Shown: positions 1 to 7,142, counted from the stretch's first letter. The stretch is DNA of 8,617 nucleotides from Elusimicrobiota bacterium (GCA_027858455.1 JAQICQ010000068.1:1-8617), one strand, 5' to 3'. The notes: generated by a model from the letters alone, not told the origin. Translations and numbers: made by a program.

Positions 1-1251
1 GGTTATAACCCACTCTGTTTCATACGTATTATTATATAAATTTTTATAATCACTCTGTTTGCGGCGGCAGACAATATCAAAAGCGCTGCCGGTCAATATT
101 TTTATATCTTCGCCGGAGGGCGTATGACCTATGTTGTCTTCGCCTGTAAACTGCATACTGCCCGACGAGTCCGGTTCATAGACTCTTATAACGCCGGCAG
201 GCATCGGAATCCCTAAATTTGATTTCTTATTATTGTTAAAACCGGTATATATATTTACATCCTGCCTGATTCCCTTATCTGAGTAATTAGTAGTATAATA
301 ACGGCTATTGCTTTGGGTAACAAAATCCTGCGATACGGGTATGTTTTGTGCCGAGAATAATTTCACCTGTTTTTTTTGATTGTTCTTAATATTTATTTTA
401 CCATCAATTTCATACTGATGGTAACCGCTTAGCTTTTCTCTGCTTAATGATTCCGAAAGAGGAGCTTTTGCAGCGGAATAAAGCATATCTGCCGACCGAC
501 CGGACCGACGGGCAGTATTTATTTTTCCAGCTATAAGTTTAACTGCGGCATCTTTATAATCAGCTCCGCTTTTGTTATCTAATGCAACAAAAGCAACGAG
601 TTTCGCCGACTTTTTATCTCCATTTTTAATAAGATTATAGTTTGCGCGCCAGTTCATACCGCCGGTCAGATATGACGCTTTTAACTGACCCTCAAAATTT
701 TTATCAGTTTTTACCGTCCACGAAAGTTCAGGTTTACCTATAAATTCCGAAGATATCTTCGGAAGAACAGGAGTGCCGGGATGATTTAAATATATTTCAC
801 CATCAATTTTATATATCGGAGAACTCCTGTTGCTTAAAAGCCTTGCCTCTACGGTCCTCTCGGGATTATTGTCCCGGTCATAGGTTATCAGTTTTAAATC
901 TTTGCCTACATAACTATCTAATATGCTTTTTTTATCGGCAAGATTGTAATTATACTTCTGTTGAAGAACATTAATCATATCGCTGCCGGGGCCTATTCCT
1001 GTTAAATAGACAGTTTCGGGCCGTAACTGCGACGGGACACCGTCAAATTTAAGCTCTGTTTTCCCGGGCGGTAACGAAACATTTCTAATGTCTTTTATAA
1101 ACGCCGTATTATTATTATATACCGTGAGATTTAATTGATAGGATTGCCCGAAAACTTTTATATCCTCAGTACTGCCGTAACTTTTAACCGGCGCCGCAAG
1201 CATTGCCGCGGCCGTCAAAATTTTTAAGAATGCTTTTCCGGATATTTTCAA
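1..1251 (-). CDS. DUF4139 domain-containing secreted protein (C-terminus cut by window edge)
   Basis: The minus-strand frame is open for 417 codons from TTG at 1251 to the left edge; the natural stop lies outside. Residues 1-26 form a signal peptide (MKISGKAF, then a hydrophobic ILTAAAMLAAPV stretch), which favours the TTG over the internal ATG at 1203 that would remove it. Residues about 185-417 match the DUF4139 family: SYLTGGMNWRANYNL near 193-207, NKSGADYKDAAVKLIAG near 226-242, then MPAGVIRVYEPDSSG, FTGEDNIGHTPSGED and GSAFDIVCRRKQSDYK. Roughly 50-80 residues are probably missing. The biochemical function of the family is not established; the signal peptide places it in the periplasm or on the surface. 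The start overlaps the stop of the upstream homocysteine gene as TTGA, so translation is probably coupled. A short basic insert, RRSGRSAD near 248-255, is encoded by a GGTC-rich repetitive tract. Confidence 0.88.
   Translation of the reverse strand, partial: MKISGKAFLKILTAAAMLAAPVKSYGSTEDIKVFGQSYQLNLTVYNNNTAFIKDIRNVSLPPGKTELKFDGVPSQLRPETVYLTGIGPGSDMINVLQQKYNYNLADKKSILDSYVGKDLKLITYDRDNNPERTVEARLLSNRSSPIYKIDGEIYLNHPGTPVLPKISSEFIGKPELSWTVKTDKNFEGQLKASYLTGGMNWRANYNLIKNGDKKSAKLVAFVALDNKSGADYKDAAVKLIAGKINTARRSGRSADMLYSAAKAPLSESLSREKLSGYHQYEIDGKINIKNNQKKQVKLFSAQNIPVSQDFVTQSNSRYYTTNYSDKGIRQDVNIYTGFNNNKKSNLGIPMPAGVIRVYEPDSSGSMQFTGEDNIGHTPSGEDIKILTGSAFDIVCRRKQSDYKNLYNNTYETEWVIT
745..764. repeat. Perfect 20-bp palindrome inside the DUF4139 gene
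   Basis: The bases TTCCGAAGATATCTTCGGAA equal their own reverse complement over the full 20 bp; pairing stops on both sides. It lies within coding sequence (codons for PKISSEF), so it may be chance. A palindrome of this length is uncommon and could bind a dimeric protein or form a hairpin in the mRNA. Confidence 0.6.
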
Positions 1252-2405
1252 GATTTTCCCGGCAGAGATTTTTGCGGAATTCCCAATAAAAACTCTCCGC
1301 CTGATATCTGTTTTTTAAGTATCCCGGCAATCTCAACCGCGCGGTAATAAGAAGAAAGTGAACCGGTCTTAACATCTTTACCCTTGATCTTAATGGAGCC
1401 GGATTTTAATTCTTTATAATTAACTTCGCCCAATGTTTTTCCCGTCGCATTCGGATAATCACTTGAATAGTCAACTATAGGACAGGTTATATCTTCATCG
1501 GAAGCGCCGCATGTAGCTGCAATTTTTTCATCAAGTACAGGTATGGGAACTCCGATACCGACCATAAGACTTGCGCCGTAACCTACAAATGAGACCCCTT
1601 TTATCCATTTGTTCGACATTTCCTTCATATCTCCCGTAACCATTATTGTGCCTGACGGCGATCTTGGTATCCCTAATTTATTTCTTTCTTTACCCGGAGC
1701 GTGCTGGGTTCCGTTCCAGGTAATAAATCCTGTCGCCCCGCCTAAAAATATTTTTGTACCCACCCCTATTGTCCGGTATTCGGGATCATTTAACAGGGGA
1801 GAAAGTTGGCCGGCGCTGCAATAATTAGCATTGCCCATTTCAGAATTAAGTTTCCCCATATAAGTATAAATGTCCTTATCGGAAGTATTAACGGCGCAGT
1901 TATAGTTCTGATAGGCATTCCTGGGATTACACATTATAGCCTCATTTATATCATCTATAGTAATAGTTTTATTCATCTCTTTGGCAGGATAACAGTCCGT
2001 GCCGTAAGAGGTAGCCTTCAGCTCAACTTTCCGCCCGGCGATAAGGTCTTCTATAAGATGCGCCCCGCCGTATAAAAATTTCCCGGGATGCATTCTGTTT
2101 AACGGATCGTCCCTTTTCATAGAGGTTGCCCCTATATATACATCTACTGCGGCAAGACCGGCCATAACTTCTATATCATTTAAAAAGACCCTCTGCATTT
2201 TTATCTTGGGATTAGGCGGTTTAATATTTAAAAAAGCGCCCGAAGAACACATCGGCCCAAAAGTGCCTGTAGTAACAACATCAACTTTGCGGGCGGCCTT
2301 TTTCGTTCCGTCTTCTTTTACAATATCAACCATCTCCTCGGCAGTAACTACCACAGCGTCGCCGGATTTTATCTTTAAATTAATTTCTTCTATTGTTTTT
2401 GCCAT
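1248..2405 (-). CDS. Homocysteine biosynthesis protein, HcyBio/DUF39 (COG1900) family
   Basis: This 385-residue protein is recognisable as COG1900/DUF39. Methanosarcina members (MA1821 and relatives) help convert aspartate semialdehyde and sulfide-derived sulfur to homocysteine, bypassing O-acyl-homoserine. Conserved-looking blocks are TTGTFGPMCSSGAF (45-58), GGAHLIEDLIAG (113-124), YGTDCYP (134-140), the GTKIFLGGATGFITWNGTQH region (216-235) and GVPIPVLDE (285-293). Cysteines are at 53, 138, 159, 170, 196, 299 and 308; C138 in YGTDCYP is my best guess for the sulfur-carrying cysteine. MA1821 has C-terminal CBS domains; this protein ends soon after the DUF39 core and has none. No NIL/ferredoxin partner gene is visible. 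The ATG start has a strong Shine-Dalgarno. Its stop overlaps the DUF4139 start. The COG2122 gene lies 234 nt upstream in transcription order and probably acts in the same pathway. Confidence 0.9.
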   Translation of the reverse strand: MAKTIEEINLKIKSGDAVVVTAEEMVDIVKEDGTKKAARKVDVVTTGTFGPMCSSGAFLNIKPPNPKIKMQRVFLNDIEVMAGLAAVDVYIGATSMKRDDPLNRMHPGKFLYGGAHLIEDLIAGRKVELKATSYGTDCYPAKEMNKTITIDDINEAIMCNPRNAYQNYNCAVNTSDKDIYTYMGKLNSEMGNANYCSAGQLSPLLNDPEYRTIGVGTKIFLGGATGFITWNGTQHAPGKERNKLGIPRSPSGTIMVTGDMKEMSNKWIKGVSFVGYGASLMVGIGVPIPVLDEKIAATCGASDEDITCPIVDYSSDYPNATGKTLGEVNYKELKSGSIKIKGKDVKTGSLSSYYRAVEIAGILKKQISGGEFLLGIPQKSLPGKS

Positions 2406-2411
2406 AAGTAT

Positions 2412-2416
2412 CTCCT
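2412..2416 (-). promoter_or_regulatory. Shine-Dalgarno site of the homocysteine biosynthesis gene
   Basis: On the minus strand AGGAG stands 6 nt before the ATG at 2405 and fixes this start. It is one of the two strongest ribosome binding sites in the window and suggests independent initiation after the intergenic gap rather than coupling. Confidence 0.8.
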
Positions 2417-2443
2417 ATTTCTAAATTAGGTACTGTCAAAAAA

Positions 2444-2585
2444 TTACCACCGAAACATGAAATTACAGAAACACAAAATAAAAATAAATTTATAACTCTT
2501 TTTATTTTCAGAACTGTTTTAGCAAAATTAAGTAATAACCTAACCCTTTCTTCCGTGTTTCCAAACTTCTGTGCTTCCGTGGTTT
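2444..2585. repeat. Imperfect inverted repeat filling the gap between UPF0280 and homocysteine genes
   Basis: Arm 2444-2483 read on the plus strand and arm 2546-2585 read on the minus strand align without gaps at about 25 of 40 positions. They share CCAC, GAA, CA, AA and GAAACAC at identical spacing, around a 62-nt AT-rich loop. The right arm also contains a degenerate tandem unit, GGAAGCACAGAAG followed by GGAAACACGGAAG. The 234-nt gap (2406-2639) holds no convincing gene. The 69-codon minus frame (2380-2589) crosses the repeat and the start of the next gene and looks non-coding. The element resembles a decayed palindromic interspersed repeat and might fold in the transcript between the two sulfur genes. 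Confidence 0.45.
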
Positions 2586-2639
2586 TCATAAAACTTTTTA
2601 CACTATCCTAAGTTATAGTAATTCTTTTTATATGCTTTT

Positions 2640-3407
2640 TCAAATTTTAACAAGTTCTATATCTCCGGTTATCCCCATCTTTTCGCCGATAATTATAAGG
2701 CATCCGTTTATTCCGTTTATTGTCTGTGAATATTTAAGGGCTTCGTCTATATCCCCGGGCGCCCGGACCCTGTTTGCAACCGATGTCGCGGTGGCGTCGG
2801 AAAGCACCGGACTTTCAGAAAGACATACCACAGCGTCTGCTTTTCCCAACGATACCGAATGGCCTATCTTCCCGGAAGAAGTACTGATCCCGCAGCCGGT
2901 CCTTTCGGGAAAAGATTCGGAAAAGGTTTCAGAAAAAATTTTAATTCCGACTTTCATACTAAGTATTGACTCTCAGGCAAATACCGCCGAGATACGCTCT
3001 TCCCGGCTTTTAATAAATATATCCCCCCCGTTTTCAACTATAACTTCCGGAGAATATCTTAACAAATCCATACCTACATTTTGGGCTACCGCCCCGGCTA
3101 CAGTTGCCATGGGCCCTACCCCGCAAAGAGCGGATTTTTCTGCCATCTCTTTTATTAAAGGATCCATATCTTTTGCGACCTCCACCGGCCCCATTTCTTC
3201 TTTGAATTCAAGGTGGCTGGCTATGTAATTTTCAATGATTTCTCTTGTGCGGATAAGTTTTTCTTCAGCTTCATCGGCAAATACACCGGATGTTGAAATA
3301 TGCAGATCCGATTCCCCTATTTTTACATTATAACTGTCAAGCCCGGCAGGAAATACTAAATTACGATAATCACGTTTTGTATACAGCAATTCAGCCTTTA
3401 TTTTCAA
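2640..3407 (-). pseudogene. UPF0280 (COG2122) ApbE-like sulfur-assimilation protein, interrupted by one in-frame TGA
   Basis: One minus-strand frame covers 255 codons with a single internal TGA at codon 145. The length is normal for UPF0280, and the family pattern continues across the stop. Before it are YTKRDYRNLVF, ESDLHIST, ALCGVGPMATVAGAVAQ (93-109) and VENGGDIFI (124-132). After it are GISTSSGKIGHSVSLGKADAV (two overlapping blocks, about 173-193), LSDATATSVANRV and INGCLIIIGEKMGITGDIEL. The family typically reads FAG-S-LS where this gene reads FA-stop-ESILS, so TGA replaces a glycine codon (GGA is one base away). The Methanosarcina homologue MA1715 assists persulfide formation for cysteine and homocysteine synthesis. 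The start is TTG at 3407, overlapping the M23 gene by 17 nt, with no strong Shine-Dalgarno. Translation could yield residues 1-144 and, by restart at ATG 2957, a 105-residue C-terminal part. Nonsense mutation, sequence error, readthrough or a split protein are all possible. Confidence 0.8.
2973..2975 (-). other. In-frame TGA within the UPF0280 gene
   Basis: The codon lies between GCC (Ala144) and GAG (Glu146). The same gene, and at least four neighbours, end in TGA at natural ends or overlaps, so genome-wide reassignment is unlikely. I could not draw a convincing bacterial SECIS hairpin directly downstream; the only short stem is the weak ATACT/AGTAT pair. Confidence 0.75.
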
Positions 3408-4647
3408 CGCCGAAAAGCGGCACCGGCGAATCAGCGAAATAATCCGACTGCATAATTTCTAAATTTTTTCTTGCCGCCTCAACTTTCTCCCCAAATTTCG
3501 CCATATTTTTCTTAGCACCGGATTTTGAAGGGGGAAATTTAAGTTTCACATAATTCACAGGTTTACCGTATTTTGTTATCTTAAAATCAAGATGCGGACC
3601 GGTAGCAAGTCCCGACATTCCCACATAACCCACTACCGCATTTTGCTTTATATATTTTCCCACTCTTATACCGCGCCCGTAGGCTCTCATGTGGCCGTAC
3701 TGAGTTGTATAAATTGAATTATGCTTTACAATAACCGTCCGGCCGTAACCGCCTTTCCATCCTTTATATATAACTTTTCCCGAAGCTACCGAGGATATAG
3801 GTGTGCCCGACGGCGCGGCATAATCTATCGCAAGATGAGGCCGGACATATCTTAATATAGGATGCATACGATGATAAGTAAATTTTGAACTTATCCGCGA
3901 AAAACTTAAAGGAGCTTTGAGAAACTGTTTCCTGAGCGAATCCCCGTCTGCGTTATAATAATCCGCAATATTACCGTCTTTAAATCTTACCGCTGTATAA
4001 TTTCCCACTTTGCCTTTATAGGCGGCCATTACAATTTCTCCCGACTCCACCGGTTTACCGTCTATAAAATATTTATTAAAGACAAGCAAAAATTTGTCGT
4101 CGGGGCGAACTTCTGTCAAAAAATCAACCTGCCACTGAAATATTTTAGCAAAGCTCATAATTGTCCCGACATCTACCCCCGAGTTAACCATCGCACTGTA
4201 AAGACTGCTTTTTATAGAACCTTTTACCGCTACTTTTTTAATCGTGTAATCAGGAATAATCTCTTCGGGTATAAAATCAGTTCCTGTGGATTTAAGGACA
4301 TACTTTTTTAACGGCTCCGGGCTGTATTCAAATTTTAATATTTTTCCGAAGGTAGAATGATATATTTTATACTTATCGCCGGGCTTGATTTTTCTTGTAT
4401 TATAAACTTCATCCATTCGCCTGCCGAGCGTCACGGTCTGTATGACCGAAAAATCTTTGATAAGAGTGGTGTAAAGAGACGACCCTTTTCCTATTTTTCC
4501 CTTGGTAATTTCAATCTTTATATTATTATCTACAGGGAATATAACATTTGCAAGATTATTACCTATAGTTATAAATAAGGCCAAACCCGCTGTAACGCTT
4601 ATCAGTATCAACCCGAATTTAATTAGTTTCTTTTTCAGTATTTCCAA
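3391..4647 (-). CDS. M23 family peptidoglycan endopeptidase, Csd3/MepM-like
   Basis: A 418-residue envelope protein that probably cuts peptidoglycan cross-links. Residues 8-32 form a membrane anchor or uncleaved signal (LIKFGLILISVTAGLALF). Residues about 48-110 look like an OapA/LysM-like domain (GKGSSLYTTL, KIKPGDKYKIY). Residues about 138-245 match the Csd3 second N-terminal domain (SLYSAMVNSG, FAKIFQWQVDFLTEVRPDDKF, GEIVMAAY, YYNADGDSLRKQFLKAP). The peptidase domain follows: FSRISSKFTYHRMHPIL, then H271 and D275 (HLAID), H319 (QYGHM) and H352 (GPHLDF). The second position of the usual HxH motif is Asp354, so one zinc ligand differs; I believe some M23 subgroups share this, and activity remains plausible. 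A lysine-rich tail follows residue 372. The TTG start at 4647, preceded by GGAAGAAAAAAGAA, overlaps the upstream gene by 13 nt. Location after pilT suggests a role in opening the wall for pili or in cell shape. Confidence 0.88.
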   Translation of the reverse strand: MEILKKKLIKFGLILISVTAGLALFITIGNNLANVIFPVDNNIKIEITKGKIGKGSSLYTTLIKDFSVIQTVTLGRRMDEVYNTRKIKPGDKYKIYHSTFGKILKFEYSPEPLKKYVLKSTGTDFIPEEIIPDYTIKKVAVKGSIKSSLYSAMVNSGVDVGTIMSFAKIFQWQVDFLTEVRPDDKFLLVFNKYFIDGKPVESGEIVMAAYKGKVGNYTAVRFKDGNIADYYNADGDSLRKQFLKAPLSFSRISSKFTYHRMHPILRYVRPHLAIDYAAPSGTPISSVASGKVIYKGWKGGYGRTVIVKHNSIYTTQYGHMRAYGRGIRVGKYIKQNAVVGYVGMSGLATGPHLDFKITKYGKPVNYVKLKFPPSKSGAKKNMAKFGEKVEAARKNLEIMQSDYFADSPVPLFGVENKG

Positions 4648-5507
4648 ATTCTTTTTTCTTCCAGCCTCTTTTTGTTTTCTTCTTCCTGTCTTTTAAGCGC
4701 ATTAATTATACCGAGCCCCACCTGGTTGCATACCGAAGACAAAATTATTTCTTCTTCTCTTTTAAAATCATCGTCTGTTTCTGAATTTTCAACAAATATA
4801 TATCCGATAGTTTCTTCATTTGTAATTATGGGAAGTCCTAATATCTTTCCCCCTTCACGCGATATATAAATATTACCTTTTTGTGATTCTATCAGATCCA
4901 TTGCGCCGTCAAAGTCAATGAGCTTATTGTTTTCCGAAGCTGTCGCCTGCCAGGTATCTATTATATTATTTTTAATCATTACCATTCCCCCTGTCGCTGT
5001 CCGAACATCGTTGATGATTTTTAGGATTATCTTTTGAGTTAATTCCTCAACACTGTAACGGCCTCCGACTATCTTCCCTGTTTCAAAGACAGTTACAAAA
5101 TACTGGGAGGTCTTTCTCAGTCTCGCCGACATTTCCCCGATACTTCCCAGTAGAAAATTTACTCCGAATTCCGAATGTTCTCTTATGAACTTTCTGAAAT
5201 CCGAGTTACTTATCTTAAGTAGCGTTATGTCGCTTAATGCTTTTGCAGAAGCGCTCCTTTTTTCCTGTTCATAAAGAGCCATCTCGCCGAAAACTTCGCC
5301 TTCGGAAAATACGCCGAGTATCTTACCCTCTTTTAATATCTGGACTCTTCCTTTATCTATGATATATACTGCATTACCCTCTGAATTTTCCTTAAAGACC
5401 ATATCGCCTTCACTGTAATTTTCTATAACTACCGCAGGCACCAATTCTTTTAAAATGTTTTCAGGAAAGACCGCGAATATCTTAGCTTTTTTAAGTTTTT
5501 CTATCAC
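4635..5507 (-). CDS. Cyclic nucleotide-binding domain plus GAF domain sensory protein
   Basis: A 290-residue cytoplasmic signalling protein with no DNA-binding helix-turn-helix and no obvious output enzyme. Residues about 10-125 are a cNMP-binding fold: the IFAVFPENILKEL opening helix, YSEGDMVFKENSEGNAVYII, GEVFGEMAL (70-78) and KRSASAKA (83-90), with R84 where the phosphate-binding arginine is expected. Residues about 140-270 resemble a GAF domain (MVMIKNN, GKILGLPIITNEETIGYIFVE, then a terminal helix). A charged coiled-coil tail ends the protein (RQEEENKKRLEEKRIWKY). The start is GTG, overlapping the pilT stop as GTGA, and a consensus Shine-Dalgarno fixes it. Position directly after pilT suggests it couples a nucleotide or small-molecule signal to pilus retraction, but that is inference. 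A CRP-type regulator is ruled out by the missing HTH. Confidence 0.85.
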   Translation of the reverse strand: MIEKLKKAKIFAVFPENILKELVPAVVIENYSEGDMVFKENSEGNAVYIIDKGRVQILKEGKILGVFSEGEVFGEMALYEQEKRSASAKALSDITLLKISNSDFRKFIREHSEFGVNFLLGSIGEMSARLRKTSQYFVTVFETGKIVGGRYSVEELTQKIILKIINDVRTATGGMVMIKNNIIDTWQATASENNKLIDFDGAMDLIESQKGNIYISREGGKILGLPIITNEETIGYIFVENSETDDDFKREEEIILSSVCNQVGLGIINALKRQEEENKKRLEEKRIWKY

Positions 5508-6571
5508 AGCGAACGACCTCCTGAAAGATTCTCTTTAATAATTTTTGGATTATTGGACTTGGAAATGGCATCCTCTTTGGTTATCTTCTGTTTTCTGACC
5601 AGGTCTATTAAATCCTTATCCAGCGTCTTTGACCCGGATCTGGAGCCTGTCTCTATGGCGCTGTAAATCTGATGGGTTTTCCCTTCTCTTATCAAATTTG
5701 CTATAGCCGAAGTCACTATCATAACCTCCCGGGCTGCCACCCGTCCGGCTCCGTCGGCCGTGGCCAAAAGCTGCTGACAGACAACCGCTCTTAAAACCCC
5801 GGAAAGCTGGGTCCTTACCTGCTGTTGCTGGAAAGGAGGAAAAACATCTATAATACGGTCAACCGTCTGGGCGGCATCTGTAGTATGCAGAGTTGCAAAT
5901 ACCAGATGGCCCGTCTCGGCAAGAGTCAACGCTGCGCCGATTGTTTCTAAGTCCCTCATCTCCCCCACAAGCGCTACATCGGGATCCTGCCTCATTGCCC
6001 TCTTTAAAGCTTCCTTAAATGAATTGGAATGGCTCCCTATCTCCCTCTGCGTAACAACGCATTTATGTTTCGGATATACATATTCTATGGGATCTTCAAT
6101 TGTAATTATATGGTCTTTTCTCTCTTTATTTATCTCATTTATCATACTTGCCAGCGTAGTTGATTTTCCGCTGCCGGTCGGCCCGGTTACAAGTATCATT
6201 CCCCGCGGAGTTTTTGTGAGTTTCAGCAGTTTTTCATCTACGCCGATGTCGGCCGGCTTAGGTATGTCGGTCGGTATAACCCTTAAGACCGCCGCCAATC
6301 CGTCTTTTTGTTCTAAAACATTTAACCTGAACCTGCCTATACCCTCGGCGGATACCGAAGTATCCAGCTCATTATCAACTTTAAATTTATCTATAAGTTT
6401 TTCGGTTAAGACACTGAATATCAGCTGTTGGGTCTTTTCGGCGGTAAGTATATCAGATTTTAAACTTTTCATTTCCCCGTTAATTCTTAAAAATGGCGGG
6501 CGTTCCGGAACTATATGAATATCCGAAGCTCCGAACTTAACCGCTGCCTGTAAAATTTCTTTAATATTCAT
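5504..6571 (-). CDS. pilT: Type IV pilus retraction ATPase PilT
   Basis: A 355-residue GspE/PilT-family ATPase of usual PilT length. It powers retraction of type IV pili from the inner face of the cytoplasmic membrane as a hexamer. The N-terminal domain opens with FGASDIHI (13-20) and RPPFLRINGEM. Walker A is GPTGSGKST (130-138), the Asp box includes TIEDPIEYVY (157-166), Walker B is VALVGEMRD (199-207) with E204, and the His box is TGHLVFATLHTTD (220-232). The PilT signature AIANLIREGKTHQI (289-302) is present with A for the usual R; the following segment is GSRSGSKTLDKDL where many PilT proteins have GMQTMD. PilU is possible but the length and signature favour PilT. ATG is 4 nt after the metallophosphoesterase stop, with AAGGA 11 nt upstream. 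No other pilus gene is in the window. Confidence 0.95.
   Translation of the reverse strand: MNIKEILQAAVKFGASDIHIVPERPPFLRINGEMKSLKSDILTAEKTQQLIFSVLTEKLIDKFKVDNELDTSVSAEGIGRFRLNVLEQKDGLAAVLRVIPTDIPKPADIGVDEKLLKLTKTPRGMILVTGPTGSGKSTTLASMINEINKERKDHIITIEDPIEYVYPKHKCVVTQREIGSHSNSFKEALKRAMRQDPDVALVGEMRDLETIGAALTLAETGHLVFATLHTTDAAQTVDRIIDVFPPFQQQQVRTQLSGVLRAVVCQQLLATADGAGRVAAREVMIVTSAIANLIREGKTHQIYSAIETGSRSGSKTLDKDLIDLVRKQKITKEDAISKSNNPKIIKENLSGGRSL
5517..5522 (-). promoter_or_regulatory. Consensus Shine-Dalgarno deciding the GTG start of the cNMP/GAF gene
   Basis: The minus strand reads AGGAGG 9 nt before the GTG at 5507, inside the last codons of pilT. It supports the non-ATG start and the GTGA overlap, with translation able to start anew here instead of depending only on coupling. 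Confidence 0.85.
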
Positions 6572-6575
6572 TATT

Positions 6576-7142
6576 TTAACTGTCCTTTCCGGCGGCCTCG
6601 TGCCGGGTAATCTCTAATTCTCTCATTCCAAATACCGATATAACTTTAGTCTTCTCTATCTTAAACTCTTTATTTTTATGTATATGCCCGTGCAGATGAT
6701 AGGCCGGACGGTGCTCTTTCATATAATCATTGAAAGACTTAAAACCGTTATGCACCATATCATCTATTTCCGTATCGCCCTTAGGAGGATTGTGCGTTAT
6801 AAAAACATCTACCCGAGGCAAAAACTCAAGTATCTCTTTTATCTCTTCATCGCTGTAAAGAAAATGTCCTGCCGGCTTATACTGCCAGACTCCCTGACAG
6901 CCTCCAAACACAATCCCGTTAAACTCCTTGGGCTTTAAGTGAACATCGGTCATATATTCCGGGAAGCCCGGAGTATCTTTATTACCGTGAATACCTATTA
7001 TGGGCAGATTAAACTCACTGAATTTCCGAAGCACCGGACGGTAAACATCCCCAAGCGAAATAATCAGTGATATATCCTTATCTATGGTTTCGGGGACCTC
7101 AAATGCTCCCGTTTCCCAGTCCGATATACAGAGTATCTTCAT
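6576..7142 (-). CDS. Calcineurin-like metallophosphoesterase
   Basis: A 188-residue single-domain metallophosphoesterase, probably cytoplasmic; the substrate is unknown. Metal-binding motifs appear in order: SD at 7-8, LGD at 30-32, GNKD at 53-56, THNPP at 116-120 and LHGHIH at 150-155. Motif I is D8-W9-E10, not the usual D-x-H, so Glu replaces one histidine ligand. The other motifs are intact and the length is normal, so it is probably active. It is the first gene of the pilT run and could turn over a phosphodiester or nucleotide signal; that its substrate relates to the cNMP-binding protein two genes down is speculation. The ATG at 7142 is only 7 nt from a predicted -10 box, giving a leaderless or nearly leaderless mRNA. 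Its first 14 codons are duplicated at the right edge of the window. Confidence 0.88.
   Translation of the reverse strand: MKILCISDWETGAFEVPETIDKDISLIISLGDVYRPVLRKFSEFNLPIIGIHGNKDTPGFPEYMTDVHLKPKEFNGIVFGGCQGVWQYKPAGHFLYSDEEIKEILEFLPRVDVFITHNPPKGDTEIDDMVHNGFKSFNDYMKEHRPAYHLHGHIHKNKEFKIEKTKVISVFGMRELEITRHEAAGKDS

Noticed and set aside
491..512. GGTC/CCGA tandem-like tract in the DUF4139 gene
   Set aside because: Too short and in frame (encodes RRSGRSAD); it looks like a small in-frame slippage insert rather than a separate element.
1184..1375. Minus-strand open frame of 63 codons
   Set aside because: It is a third frame across the end of the homocysteine gene and the start of the DUF4139 gene; both real genes explain the DNA and the translation shows no family features.
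2434..2439. TTGACA-like -35 box upstream of the homocysteine gene
   Set aside because: At normal spacing the -10 position falls on the Shine-Dalgarno and start codon with no TATAAT-like hexamer.
2380..2589. Minus-strand open frame of 69 codons in the intergenic gap
   Set aside because: It lies over the inverted repeat and runs into the homocysteine gene, has no ribosome site, and its translation is largely repeat-derived.
2603..2630. ACTAT/ATAGT hairpin after the UPF0280 stop as a terminator
   Set aside because: Only five weak base pairs, followed by A-rich rather than T-rich sequence on the coding strand.
2632..3228. 198-codon plus-strand open frame opposite UPF0280
   Set aside because: It is antisense to a recognisable family gene on the minus strand; its translation has no recognisable motifs.
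6024..6518. 164-codon plus-strand open frame opposite pilT
   Set aside because: It is an antisense shadow of the highly conserved pilT coding sequence.
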